A DNA stretch of 64,000 nt from Pollutibacter soli (GTDB lineage: Bacteria > Bacteroidota > Bacteroidia > Chitinophagales > Chitinophagaceae): the NCBI GenBank assembly GCA_029269725.1, contig JARJHS010000003.1, positions 111,010 through 175,009 of the forward strand, given 5' to 3'. This document shows positions 45,417 to 55,042 of this stretch, one piece after another; positions within the stretch are counted from its first letter, which is position 1, and every line of letters starts with the position of its first letter. The translations under genes and the position numbers were made by a program. Below the pieces are notes generated by a model that was not told where the DNA came from, ran no database searches, and worked only from the letters and a program-made list of their open reading frames with translations.

Positions 45417-45437
45417 TTTGCGTCCATTTTACGCAAA
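45417..45437. promoter_or_regulatory. Putative NrtR operator, site 2
   Basis: 21-bp inverted repeat with arms TTTGCGT and ACGCAAA around a 7-nt centre, directly after the nrtR stop codon and just upstream of the -33 element. Centre-to-centre distance to site 1 is 51 bp, about five helical turns. Confidence 0.72.
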
Positions 45438-46121
45438 TTAAATTTCGAAGTGAAAACCGTCTCTAACCAATCGATTGTATTTCTGCCTGTTGAAGCGAAA
45501 AAGCTTTGCCGGACGGCCGGGTTTTCCCTCAGCAAATTTGTCTGTCTCTTCTATCATTTCAAAGCCGAGAATCTTTTTCCTGAAATTCCTGCGATCAATC
45601 TCTCTGTCCAGGATAGTACTATATAGATTTTCCAGATCCGAGAATAAAAACTCTTTGGGCAAAAGGTCGAATCCGATGGGCTGATAGGTCAGTTTTGCGC
45701 GCAATCTGTTCATTGCAACTTCATATATTTTCTGATGATCATACGCCAGTTGCGGTAGTTCATCTATATTAAACCATCGAGCATCCTCTGCATCGGTATC
45801 TGCTTTCAGATCAACAGATTCATTTTTAATCAAAGCGAAGTATGCCACTGAGATCACACGCATACGCGGATCGCGTTTGATATCATCACCAAATGTGTAA
45901 AGCTGCTCGAGGAAGTTTACCACTATTCCTGCCTCTTCTTTTAACTCGCGGTGGATGGCGTCAATCAAAGATTCACTGGTTTTTACAAATCCACCCACCA
46001 GGGCCCAACGCCCTCGCATAGGACCATATTTTTGCTTAATCAGGAGCACATGAAGTTTGCCTTCTGTATATCCGAAAACAATTGCATCGACAGCAACCTT
46101 TATATTTTGCTCCACATTCAT
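45438..46121 (-). CDS. nrtR: NrtR-type Nudix transcriptional regulator
   Basis: 227 residues. The N-terminal Nudix-like domain has GPMRGRWALVGGFVKTSESLIDA and an altered Nudix box (HRELKEEAGIVVNFLEQLYTFGD); the C-terminal part is a winged helix with FRKKILGFEMIEETDKFAEGKPGRPAKLFRF. This is the layout of NrtR, a repressor of NAD metabolism genes that is released by ADP-ribose. It stands immediately upstream of the prs-like, HAD and nadV genes, with the two operators between, so it very likely controls them. Confidence 0.9.
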   Translation of the reverse strand: MNVEQNIKVAVDAIVFGYTEGKLHVLLIKQKYGPMRGRWALVGGFVKTSESLIDAIHRELKEEAGIVVNFLEQLYTFGDDIKRDPRMRVISVAYFALIKNESVDLKADTDAEDARWFNIDELPQLAYDHQKIYEVAMNRLRAKLTYQPIGFDLLPKEFLFSDLENLYSTILDREIDRRNFRKKILGFEMIEETDKFAEGKPGRPAKLFRFNRQKYNRLVRDGFHFEI

Positions 46122-46136
46122 CGGGTAATAGTGTAA

Positions 46137-46155
46137 TTTTTACGTTAAATGTAAA
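46137..46155. promoter_or_regulatory. Inverted repeat upstream of nrtR
   Basis: Arms TTTTAC and GTAAAA around a 7-nt centre, 15 bp before the nrtR ATG. It differs from the two operators, so autoregulation through this site is only a possibility. A TAGTTTTA on the minus strand could be its -7 element. Confidence 0.4.
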
Positions 46156-46244
46156 ACTAGACAATGAATCATTTGCAAAACGTACAAAAACAAGCCAGGT
46201 AGCATAATTCAAGAATCACGCTTATTCGAAGGCGGGAAATCACT

Positions 46245-48593
46245 TTAAACCACGACCTCATCTCCAATCTTCGACCTAAATCTGTTATACAGATATGAGA
46301 TTAATAGCAAAAGAACTCCCAGGCTTATGAACAATATCGTTTTTGAAATACTGCCCATCTGGGCAAGATCATAAAAGAAAAGTTTGCACAATGTAAACCC
46401 GAATAAAAAGAATGCACTTATCCTGAGATACACCTTGCTTCGCTTTATTCCAAGGACCACCAGCATCACTGCATATGCTCCCCAGAGAATGCTCAAGCCT
46501 AATTTGTATGTCTGATCAGAATGTAAAAGATCGAGCATGCTTATCAATTCACTGCTGATGATCCAAAGAAATGTCAAATGAAAAAGGATGTCGCCCGCCG
46601 CCTTGCTTTCCACCTGAGTCAGCACTTTACTTCTTATCTGGTAGATTGAATACAACGCCAATGCAACGAATGGATAAGTCAGGTACCTCACCCAGAAATT
46701 CAACAAGGTATTGGAGAAATATCGATTGAGATCCGGATGAATGTAACGGTCCCGCAAATCGCCAAGCAAATACAGTCCCGTCACAAGAAATACAAACACC
46801 GCAGTAAGTATCGAAAAAATATTAAACCATGCGACATTCTTACTCTTCCATCGATAGTTGTTGAGAAAACTCAAAGCCGTTAAAAACACAAGAGTGTAGA
46901 TGATCTCTGTCAATACTTTAAAATCCGGAATATTCTTATTATAAAATATATCCTTTAATTCTCCATTCGCAATTGTGATTGCAGATCCGCTGTACAGGCG
47001 TTGCCAAAAGGCAGAGATCTCCAGGAGAACCGAAATGTAACATACAAGTACAACCATTACCGGCAAGACCGACCTGACAACCGGCAGGAATGAAGCATTT
47101 AATTTTTCAGCCGAAGCATCTGATTTTCGGGAAGCTTTGATTGTCCATAAACATGTAATTGTATAAAACACGGAAGTCAAAAATCCCTGATTCAGAAATA
47201 TTTTCATAGTCTGATCCACCTGCCCCACGCCTAAAAAATTATAAATCTGTTGCCAATCCTGCACCAGGCTTAAAAATCCAAGCCCGAGCAGAAAACAGGA
47301 TATATATTCATAGAAGGTTGAATGTTTTTTCTTTGCTAAAAAGAACATAATTGCCGCCTGTGCCGACCACAATATAGTCACCCAAAATCCATCTAACTGA
47401 ACGGGCACTGCAAGAATCAAGAAGCCGATACCCAACCCGGCGAAGAGATAATATAGATTATCTGACTTCTTGTGATGAAAAGTAAAATGAGCAGCAATGA
47501 GATGAATAAGAGCATTCGCAACTGCAAACAGACCCTTCAAATGGTTTGTTGATGCATATCCGTTTACTATTTCAAAGCCGATGCCGAATAATATAAATGA
47601 ATTCATGAACAACAGAAGAATGTCCAATGCATTCGTTGGTTCCTTCTGTTTCAATGCATAAGCTAACAATGTGATATAAAAAGTAAGAAAATTTATTGAA
47701 AGAAAAATCAACGCCAAACCAAAATCAATATTCTGTTCATATCTGGTAGTGAACCATGCGGAAAAAATCAACCATGTAACACAGCAGGCCAGCAGGTATA
47801 AACCTTTCCAGGACTTGTGGAACGCTACCACAAGTATCCCCAGATTGATTATTGCTGTATAGGTAAATAATATTTCAACTTTGCCTGACCCATCACTTAA
47901 TAAAAAGGGTATCGCATACGCGCAGACCATCCCTATATGTGCTATGATTTGTCTGTTATATCTTAAAGCTGCGATTACAGTAAACACTGTAAATAACACC
48001 ATCAATAAAAATGCAGCCGGTCGTGGCAGAAGATCAAACATATTATACGCTGCATATGTTACGAGATACATTGTAGCCATGGACCCGCTCACAAGCAATG
48101 CACTGTAATTTTCATACCTTTCCCTTAACCGAAAACCGGTAATCAACATGCCTGCACCCAGCAGATATCCGAAAATAATCCGGACTAAAGGACTGACCAG
48201 GTTATGATCTATGGAATATTTTGTTCCGATTCCTACGCCAATAATTGTAATGAGTATCCCGATTTTTCCTGCAAGGTTTTCACCAATAAATTTTTCCAGT
48301 CCGGGAGAGACTTTCACTTCTTCAAATACTTCTGACAGGACGGATGCTCCCTCTTTGATCTCTTTGAAATTAACAACATTGGTTACGACAGGCAAAGTAA
48401 CCGGTTGTTCAGAAACAACTTTTTCTTCATGATCATACGCCTCGTTCGCTTTTTCTGCATTTGCTGTTTTTTGTTTGAGATTTTCAAGATCAATCTTCAC
48501 AAGGAGAATTTCTTTCGCAATTTTTCTTTGGTGATCTGTTATTGAAGTCAGCCTGGATGTGAGATCATTCACATAATTCTGATGTTCAGTCAT
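46245..48593 (-). CDS. DUF2339 polytopic membrane protein
   Basis: 782 residues: a charged, coiled-coil-like N-terminus (about 1-55), a short linker, then some twenty or more hydrophobic segments. The mark is FEEVKVSPGLEKFIGENLAGKIGILITIIGVGIGTKYSID followed by RIIFGYLLGAGMLITGFRL, typical of DUF2339. Function of the family is unknown. The gene stands alone. Confidence 0.88.
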   Translation of the reverse strand: MTEHQNYVNDLTSRLTSITDHQRKIAKEILLVKIDLENLKQKTANAEKANEAYDHEEKVVSEQPVTLPVVTNVVNFKEIKEGASVLSEVFEEVKVSPGLEKFIGENLAGKIGILITIIGVGIGTKYSIDHNLVSPLVRIIFGYLLGAGMLITGFRLRERYENYSALLVSGSMATMYLVTYAAYNMFDLLPRPAAFLLMVLFTVFTVIAALRYNRQIIAHIGMVCAYAIPFLLSDGSGKVEILFTYTAIINLGILVVAFHKSWKGLYLLACCVTWLIFSAWFTTRYEQNIDFGLALIFLSINFLTFYITLLAYALKQKEPTNALDILLLFMNSFILFGIGFEIVNGYASTNHLKGLFAVANALIHLIAAHFTFHHKKSDNLYYLFAGLGIGFLILAVPVQLDGFWVTILWSAQAAIMFFLAKKKHSTFYEYISCFLLGLGFLSLVQDWQQIYNFLGVGQVDQTMKIFLNQGFLTSVFYTITCLWTIKASRKSDASAEKLNASFLPVVRSVLPVMVVLVCYISVLLEISAFWQRLYSGSAITIANGELKDIFYNKNIPDFKVLTEIIYTLVFLTALSFLNNYRWKSKNVAWFNIFSILTAVFVFLVTGLYLLGDLRDRYIHPDLNRYFSNTLLNFWVRYLTYPFVALALYSIYQIRSKVLTQVESKAAGDILFHLTFLWIISSELISMLDLLHSDQTYKLGLSILWGAYAVMLVVLGIKRSKVYLRISAFFLFGFTLCKLFFYDLAQMGSISKTILFISLGVLLLLISYLYNRFRSKIGDEVVV

Positions 48594-48699
48594 ATCGGAG
48601 AGTTAGGGTTGAAAAATCCAGCAGAACATACTACTGTTTCAGCTCTAAAGTAAAATGCAGGGTTGACTTCGCTTTTGACTTTCGTCAAAAAAATGAACA

Positions 48700-49218
48700 T
48701 CAGGTTTGTTGTGAGATGAACTCATCAATCCTTTCTTTCTGCTTCATATGATGCCGTAAATGCATACCGGCAAACTGCAGCCATTCTTTTGCGGTAAAGT
48801 AACCAAGCCCGGGATGTTGTGATTTTCCCTGTACTGCAGACGCTTCGATCTTCACAGCCATCTCATTTAATCTTCCTTTCAATTCGATCATCGAATCAAA
48901 TATATACTGTTTCGATACTGGTTGGGGAATTGATGCATTTGACGGGTGCCCTTCCAATCTTATATCTGGGAACGCATTTTCATCGAGCATCTTTCTACCA
49001 TCAACCGTTGTGTCTTTCGTTTGGTTATATTTATCCGCCAGTGCCAGCTCAGCCTGGTCAAGGTAAAATAAAGTATCGTTCAACAGGTGCTGATACATTT
49101 GTCCGATCGACCAGGAATCAGGGGAAGGCTTGAGAAACAGCATTTCAAAACTGTAATTATTCAGTGCATTGATCCAGAAATCCACACTCCTATTGACTTC
49201 ATCAATAATCATCTTCAT
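48700..49218 (-). CDS. DinB-family protein
   Basis: 172 residues forming a four-helix bundle. MKPSPDSWSIGQMYQHLLNDTLFYL-like segment near residue 30-55 and the metal-site histidines in LQFAGMHLRHHMKQKERI (DinB/YfiT type, usually three His) are visible. The family includes thiol-dependent S-transferases and proteins of unknown role. It starts 7 bp after the methyltransferase stop, so both are one operon. Confidence 0.85.
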   Translation of the reverse strand: MKMIIDEVNRSVDFWINALNNYSFEMLFLKPSPDSWSIGQMYQHLLNDTLFYLDQAELALADKYNQTKDTTVDGRKMLDENAFPDIRLEGHPSNASIPQPVSKQYIFDSMIELKGRLNEMAVKIEASAVQGKSQHPGLGYFTAKEWLQFAGMHLRHHMKQKERIDEFISQQT

Positions 49219-49225
49219 TCAAGAT

Positions 49226-50029
49226 TTAAGCTGGTCTTCTGCAACGAAAATGAAGAAAGTAGGCAACGATCTGCGAGTCCTGCAAAGCTGGATATTTCTC
49301 TAACGTTTCGTCATCAATACCAGGCTCATGAAGAGCCTCAAGAATAAAATCTGCTGAAGTTATTATTTCGACCCATTCACTCAACGTCCGGTTAAATACC
49401 GGCACCTGGAATTTTCTAAGCGGCAGATTTTCATTTTCCGCTCTCCGGAAAATCCATTCCTCTATTTTACCATTTTGCTTCTGAAAATAATTGCCTACTT
49501 CAATTGCATAGGTTATTCCTCGCTCATTTCTGAGATTTCGTCGATGTGGAGTATTAAAACAAGGATGTGTAATTGAAAACTGAAAAAATCCTCCTGGCTT
49601 AAGCACACGAAATGCTTCGGCCAGCGCTTTATCAGGTTCAGGCAAATCCATCATACACATCTGCGAAACTATAAAATCAAAATGCTGATCAGGAAATGGC
49701 AGTTGAGTTGCACTGGCGACAGCATAACGGATTCCCAATGGTTCGGCAAGTTCCTGCTCTTTGGCGAACCCGATAAACATGGGAGAGATATCAATGGCGT
49801 CAACAGCTTTCGCCTTAGATGCAAGTATCCGTGTATTGTACCCCTCACCACAACCGATGTCCAATCCTGTCTTCCCGGATACATCAGGAAGAAACCGAAA
49901 AAATCCAGGTGTATTGACATGATCGCGATATACATCGTATCCTTCCCGTGCAAGCTTCGTCCAGACATTTGCATTTCTATTCCAATATTCCCCGGCTTCT
50001 GATTCACTCAGCAATACAGAATTTTCCAT
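49226..50029 (-). CDS. Class I SAM-dependent methyltransferase
   Basis: 267 residues. Motif I TGLDIGCGEGYNTRIL, then VDAIDISPMFIGFAKE (motif II with acidic Asp), LPFPDQHFDFIVSQMCMMDL (motif IV) and ALAEAFRVLKPGGFFQFSITHPCF, as in the Methyltransf_11 family. Substrate unknown. Overlapping function with the DinB gene is possible from the 7-bp spacing. Confidence 0.9.
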   Translation of the reverse strand: MENSVLLSESEAGEYWNRNANVWTKLAREGYDVYRDHVNTPGFFRFLPDVSGKTGLDIGCGEGYNTRILASKAKAVDAIDISPMFIGFAKEQELAEPLGIRYAVASATQLPFPDQHFDFIVSQMCMMDLPEPDKALAEAFRVLKPGGFFQFSITHPCFNTPHRRNLRNERGITYAIEVGNYFQKQNGKIEEWIFRRAENENLPLRKFQVPVFNRTLSEWVEIITSADFILEALHEPGIDDETLEKYPALQDSQIVAYFLHFRCRRPA

Positions 50030-50078
50030 TACTGTCAGATTAAATAATTAAACAAACAACTTTGAAGATAATAAAAAC

Positions 50079-53000
50079 TCATTTGTCGCTCTTTATCTGC
50101 CATACTTTAGATTCATCATCGCGCGTAAGCAATAATAAATCGGGATCAGCAATCACGTGTTCAGGTACGTCTGCAGTTTCGGCAACCAATGAAAATCTTC
50201 CGTCAGTTACTGGAATTCTAAATCTCTTCTTCTTACCGGATTTATAAAAAAGATCCACAGAAAGAGAATCGTTAAATAGAGTCAGCTGACACTCCCCTTT
50301 TCCATCTTCATCGTACCGAACTACCCTACCAGACAGCGATAGACTGAAATTTTTACCATCAGTTTTACTTACTACAGCTTTCTCTAATTGTATATCGTAA
50401 GTAACGATGCTTTTAAACCATTCATCGATTTTAATCTTTTGTTCAGGTGATGAAACTGCGTATAACTCTTCCACCACATCTGTAGAAATGGGAGGCTTGT
50501 TTGGATACGAAAACTTTCTGTAAAATTGACGAAGTGCGAGATTTACTTTTTCTTCTCCCAGAAGTTTATACAGCTGATACATAATAACCATTCCCTTATC
50601 GTAACTCAGGTGTGATTTTGCAGGATCCAGGCGATACAATGGTTCTTCATTCGAAGATGCCCTGCTGCTGAGATAAATATTCTTATGCACGTTGACCCTT
50701 TCCACGAGCACATCTTCCCCATAGATTTTTTTATAAATCATCAGTTCCGAATACATCGCCAGTGTTTCCGTTAACATGCTGCTACCCTCTCGTTCATCAG
50801 GAGCAATACCGGTACTCCCCCACCAGGCATGCGAAATTTCATGACTCACCATTTCATTCAGGATATCTTTTGCAGGATTGACTTCCAGCAGATGCTGATA
50901 TCCAACATCTTCACTGATAAACAAAGAGGCAGGATAAGCAGTTCCCGCAAACCCTTTTGTAATGGACGAGATTTCCACCATTCTTAGTTGAGAAAAGGGA
51001 TAAGGCCCGAAACTTGTTTCAAAATAATTCAGACTTTCTTTCGCAACATTCAGTAAGTGCTTAATATTTTTTCCGTGTGATGAAGCATAGTACACTTCTA
51101 CAGCTGTTCCGCCAATTCTTTCAGTCAACACGGAATATTTTCCAGAGCTTACAGCAAACCTGAAAGGAACAGATGTATGGGTTACAAACCTGGAAAAGCT
51201 GCGTCCATCTTTCTGCCAGCGGTTATGTAATTCTCCAACTCCGACAGCCAGCTGATCAACGTTTGTTGAAATCGTCATATCCAGTTGAATGAACTCCTTT
51301 TCTGTTCTTACAGAATCCTCCAGTGTTCTTAAAGTGACAGGTGGCAATGCTCTCTTTTTTCTTTCATCGGCATCCTCTATCACTTCTTCATAATTAAATC
51401 CAGGCGAAGGAAAAAATCTGCTGATCCTGATAAAAGATCCGTTATCGACAATCGTATTAAAACCTGCAGCTTTGTTAAATGTTGATCCATTGTATTCGAA
51501 TTCAAAGTCCAAATGGGCAGAATCTCCGGGAATAAGCGACTTATTCATCCTGAAAATATACACGCCATTTTTTTCGTCAGTAATGATTCTTTTTCCACCT
51601 TTAAGCAGCAGGTTCTTCCATTGCATCGACCTGTGCCCATTTATATATACGCTATCGATACTAGTTGATGAATTATTTACCATCCTGTAAAATCCCCTCA
51701 CACTGTATTTGTTTTCACCAGGGAAGAGATCGATTTCGGCGGTTACTGCAGTTATGGTCAACCGGGGTTTTGATTTCAGAAAATGATATCGCCTTTCATA
51801 AGTTTCCATCCGGCTATTTATTCCACTTCGTGAATCTATTTTTGTTTCACGAAAAATATACGCTCCTGAAATCAAAGAAATAATTACTGCAACACCCCCA
51901 AAAGCAAGACCAGTTCTTGAAAAAGAAACACGCCGGGTATGTACACGCTCTTTCAAGCCCGATGCAAGAAGAAAAAGAACAATTGTAATTGCCGACCAGA
52001 ATAGCATATAAAATCCAAATGCTGAAAGTTCATTTCCGAATCCATTCATCGAGCTATAATCACCTGAATATGCATTTGCAAATTTCAACAGCGGATGATT
52101 CAAGTGAATAATTTTTCCAGCAGAGGTATGCATCGTGAGCATGATTGTTCCGGACACTATCATTCCTGTCCACCTGTTTTTAAACAGGGATTGAATACAG
52201 ATGATAAGACCTGCATTTAAAAAAAGAGGAAATCCAAGCAAATAAAACAACTCTGCATACAATGGCCACTCTACAGATGCTGTGTTTTTGATAAGCTGAA
52301 TAGTAAGTCCGGAAAGGATGCTTGCCAATATCAAAAGCCAGCCTATCACTGCCACTGATAGCCATTGAGAAAGCAATACAACTGTACTTTTCACAGGAGT
52401 AGCATTTTCCAGCTGATTAAACCGGGTACTACTGCTGCGCCAGTGAATTTCATTCGCAAAGAACAAAAGAATCATCACGGAAATCAATGGTAATCCTGAA
52501 AAAATATTTTCCACGATAATTCCTGATGTTGCAAACTTCTCAGGCATACGTGCATTTCCTTCGATATCACTGAAAGCTTCCATCATGAAAAATCCTACCC
52601 ACCCTGCTAAAAGTATCCAGATCGGAATAGAGCTGAGAACATTCTTCAACTCAATTCTAACAAAACTTACAAGCGACTTCGCATTATACTTCAATCCTGT
52701 AGTAATTGTGTCAGCGACTTTGTAATACTGATCATTTGCAACCGTCAAAAAATCTGCTTTTCGCTTTTTTGTATTCTCCTTTTTTAATACAAAATCGAAC
52801 CTGAAGTAGGCGATTGTAAGCAGCAGAATTGAAACAAATAAATAAAGCAGGCGATTGATCAGAAAATTTCCTTTCAACTCAAGCAATTGACCATTTCTTT
52901 GTGAAGCGGACCAGTAATAAGACTGTTCAAGAAATGACGCAACACCAAAGGGATCCAGAATTGCAGCAAGCTGCATCGACTCTGCACTGACGGGCGTACT

Positions 53001-53597
53001 GTTGGCAATCAATGGTGAGTTAGTATAAAATGAAACGCCCCAGTAGATAAAATAAATAAACACACCGGAAACATAGACCAGCATTTTATTTTTCGTAAGC
53101 AAACCAAAACAACATGCCACGGCTGTACAAAAAAGAATATTGGGAAGTAGAAATACAACATACGGTTGAAAATAATTGCTGAGATGAAAAGGCCCGAAAT
53201 ATGCGTTACCTGAAGATCTCACCAATTGACCCATGTACAAGCCCACGATGAACAGAAAATAAGCAGCTGCATTGATAAAAAATATGATAGTGAACCGACT
53301 GGCGACATAGGGCAATTTCAGTACCGGAGCAGCAAAGAGAATACTATCAAATCGGGAATCCTTCTCCCTGAAGAGCGTTTGAGCTGCAAGTAATGTTGTC
53401 GAGAAGATGCAAACTAACGATGTAATTCCTATAATATAATTGAGTACAAAACTTCCATTGTAAAAAGTATTCGGGAAAGGGAAATTAGCAGCAAGGCCCA
53501 TCAGTATGCCCAGCGAAATATAAAATACCAGGATTGCATAGAATGATCTGTTTCTGTTGATGAATTGCCATTCAAAACTCAGCAGGTTTGCGTACAT
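50079..53597 (-). CDS. ABC-2 permease fused to M1-family aminopeptidase
   Basis: 1172 residues from ATG 53597 (MYANLLSFEWQF). Residues 1-560 hold two sets of about six membrane helices with long loops, as in ABC-2 exporters. After a further helix the rest is an M1 aminopeptidase: GFAGTAYPASLFI (counterpart of the GAMEN loop), zinc motif H919-E920-I-S-H923-AWWG, and TETLAMYSE with third ligand Glu944, 20 residues after the second His (18 in classic M1). The ATPase lies immediately upstream. The fusion may process a peptide before or after export. Confidence 0.88.
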   Translation of the reverse strand: MYANLLSFEWQFINRNRSFYAILVFYISLGILMGLAANFPFPNTFYNGSFVLNYIIGITSLVCIFSTTLLAAQTLFREKDSRFDSILFAAPVLKLPYVASRFTIIFFINAAAYFLFIVGLYMGQLVRSSGNAYFGPFHLSNYFQPYVVFLLPNILFCTAVACCFGLLTKNKMLVYVSGVFIYFIYWGVSFYTNSPLIANSTPVSAESMQLAAILDPFGVASFLEQSYYWSASQRNGQLLELKGNFLINRLLYLFVSILLLTIAYFRFDFVLKKENTKKRKADFLTVANDQYYKVADTITTGLKYNAKSLVSFVRIELKNVLSSIPIWILLAGWVGFFMMEAFSDIEGNARMPEKFATSGIIVENIFSGLPLISVMILLFFANEIHWRSSSTRFNQLENATPVKSTVVLLSQWLSVAVIGWLLILASILSGLTIQLIKNTASVEWPLYAELFYLLGFPLFLNAGLIICIQSLFKNRWTGMIVSGTIMLTMHTSAGKIIHLNHPLLKFANAYSGDYSSMNGFGNELSAFGFYMLFWSAITIVLFLLASGLKERVHTRRVSFSRTGLAFGGVAVIISLISGAYIFRETKIDSRSGINSRMETYERRYHFLKSKPRLTITAVTAEIDLFPGENKYSVRGFYRMVNNSSTSIDSVYINGHRSMQWKNLLLKGGKRIITDEKNGVYIFRMNKSLIPGDSAHLDFEFEYNGSTFNKAAGFNTIVDNGSFIRISRFFPSPGFNYEEVIEDADERKKRALPPVTLRTLEDSVRTEKEFIQLDMTISTNVDQLAVGVGELHNRWQKDGRSFSRFVTHTSVPFRFAVSSGKYSVLTERIGGTAVEVYYASSHGKNIKHLLNVAKESLNYFETSFGPYPFSQLRMVEISSITKGFAGTAYPASLFISEDVGYQHLLEVNPAKDILNEMVSHEISHAWWGSTGIAPDEREGSSMLTETLAMYSELMIYKKIYGEDVLVERVNVHKNIYLSSRASSNEEPLYRLDPAKSHLSYDKGMVIMYQLYKLLGEEKVNLALRQFYRKFSYPNKPPISTDVVEELYAVSSPEQKIKIDEWFKSIVTYDIQLEKAVVSKTDGKNFSLSLSGRVVRYDEDGKGECQLTLFNDSLSVDLFYKSGKKKRFRIPVTDGRFSLVAETADVPEHVIADPDLLLLTRDDESKVWQIKSDK

Positions 53598-53606
53598 GGG
53601 CAGCAA

Positions 53607-54470
53607 TTAAAATTGTGAAAAATAAACATCCTCCAGGTCAGCCTGTTTTATCTGAAAACCATCACCTGGTATTCCATCTGCATAAACATTGATGTGCAAT
53701 TTTCCGGAAACGAAATGGGATGAAATCACGCGATAGGCTGATCTATATTTCCCCAATTCAGATTTGCTGATGGCTTTTGTCCAGATTCTGCCATCGATAC
53801 TCTTTACAAAAACATCAGGCTGGCCAACAGATACCAACTGACCATTGTTCATGATGGCCATATATGTACAAAGATTTCTCACATCTTCTACAAGGTGTGT
53901 TGAAAGAATGATGATAACCTCTTCTCCTATCTCGCTGAGCAAATTGTTGAAACGATTTCTTTCCTCGGGATCAAGACCGGCAGTGGGTTCGTCTACTATA
54001 ATGATTTGTGGATTTCCCAGCAAGGCTTGCGCAATCCCGAATCGTTGTCTCATACCGCCGGAAAAAGTACTTACTGATTTGTTCCGATGCTGATACAGAT
54101 TTGTTTTATGCAGTAATGCATCGATCTGCTTTTTTCTTTCTGCTTTTGATGCAATTCCTTTCAGGACCGCGAGATGGTTGAGTAAATGAAAAGCAGAAAT
54201 TTTCGGATATACGCCGAAGTCCTGGGGCAGATACCCCAGTTGTTTTTTTATAACAAAAGGATCTGCAATCACATTGGTGCCATTAAAAATCAAATCGCCC
54301 GAATCCGGCGCCTGCAATCCCGCTATCGTTCGCATCAGCGAAGATTTACCCGCGCCGTTTGGTCCCAACAATCCAAAAATTCCATTCTTTAATTCCAGCG
54401 TAATATTATTCATCGCAACAACTCCATTGGAGTATGTTTTGGTAAGTCTTTCAATTCTTAACGTATTCAT
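53607..54470 (-). CDS. ABC transporter ATP-binding protein
   Basis: 287 residues from ATG 54470 (MNTLRIERLTKTYSNGVVAMNNI; an upstream ATG at 54536 adds 22 odd residues). Walker A GPNGAGKSSLM, signature FSGGMRQRFGIAQALLG, Walker B IIIVDEPTAGLDPEE and switch His in LSTHLVEDV are intact. It stops 9 bp before the permease-M1 ATG and is its energy source. Confidence 0.93.
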   Translation of the reverse strand: MNTLRIERLTKTYSNGVVAMNNITLELKNGIFGLLGPNGAGKSSLMRTIAGLQAPDSGDLIFNGTNVIADPFVIKKQLGYLPQDFGVYPKISAFHLLNHLAVLKGIASKAERKKQIDALLHKTNLYQHRNKSVSTFSGGMRQRFGIAQALLGNPQIIIVDEPTAGLDPEERNRFNNLLSEIGEEVIIILSTHLVEDVRNLCTYMAIMNNGQLVSVGQPDVFVKSIDGRIWTKAISKSELGKYRSAYRVISSHFVSGKLHINVYADGIPGDGFQIKQADLEDVYFSQF

Positions 54471-54836
54471 ATTTTCACCAGTTTCTTCATTTATAAAATG
54501 TTTACAGTCTCTATTACAAACGGCCGTATCTGACATAGCAATGAGTTTTGGATTTTGTCACAATCAAAGAGGCATTGACACCTGCGGAGGTTAATCTATA
54601 CTTTAACTCCTTTAACCTTCAACTCAACTCTTCCCCGGCCTTCGGGCGGCTATATACAGGATGCTCCTAAGGGAGCATGAACATTGCATCTGGTCGCAAT
54701 CACAAATGAATTGGCACCCGCAGAAGTTAACTTATAACTTAACACTTATAACGTTCAACCTAAATCTCACTTCAAAAAAATCCCCTTCCCTCACGGCCTT
54801 TCACCACGTTTAACTATAACCGATATCTTATTCTGA
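54471..54836. other. 366-bp gap with a diverged duplication and heptamer tracts
   Basis: Two segments (about 54557-54623 and 54685-54752) align loosely: GTCACAATCA / GTCGCAATCA, then ATTGACACC / ATTGGCACC, GCGGAGGTTAA / GCAGAAGTTAA, ending in TTCAAC. Each ends in a pyrimidine-A heptamer tract. Between them ATGCTCC-TAAG-GGAGCAT (54660-54677) forms a 7-bp hairpin. The region should hold the promoter of the ABC ATPase gene; I see no ORF. Confidence 0.55.
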
Positions 54837-55040
54837 TTACTCTACATATTCCAAAATGTCACCGGGTTGACATTTCAACGCCTTGCATATCGCTTCCAGA
54901 GAATCGAAGCGGATACCTTTTGCTTTTCCTGTCTTAAGAATAGATAAATTGGCAGGTGTTACATCCAGTATTTCTGCCAATTCTTTCGACTGCATCTTGC
55001 GCTTCGCAAGCATCACATCAAGATTTACTACAATTGGCAT
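54837..55040 (-). CDS. Xre/Cro-type HTH regulator (YozG-like)
   Basis: 67 residues consisting of one helix-turn-helix domain: MLAKRKMQSKELAEILDVTPANLSILKTGKAKGIRFDSLEAICKAL in pattern, ending CQPGDILEY. Small regulators of this type often pair with DUF2975 membrane proteins, and the DUF2975 gene ends 2 bp upstream here, so the two form a conserved operon. Confidence 0.92.
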   Translation of the reverse strand: MPIVVNLDVMLAKRKMQSKELAEILDVTPANLSILKTGKAKGIRFDSLEAICKALKCQPGDILEYVE

Positions 55041-55042
55041 AT

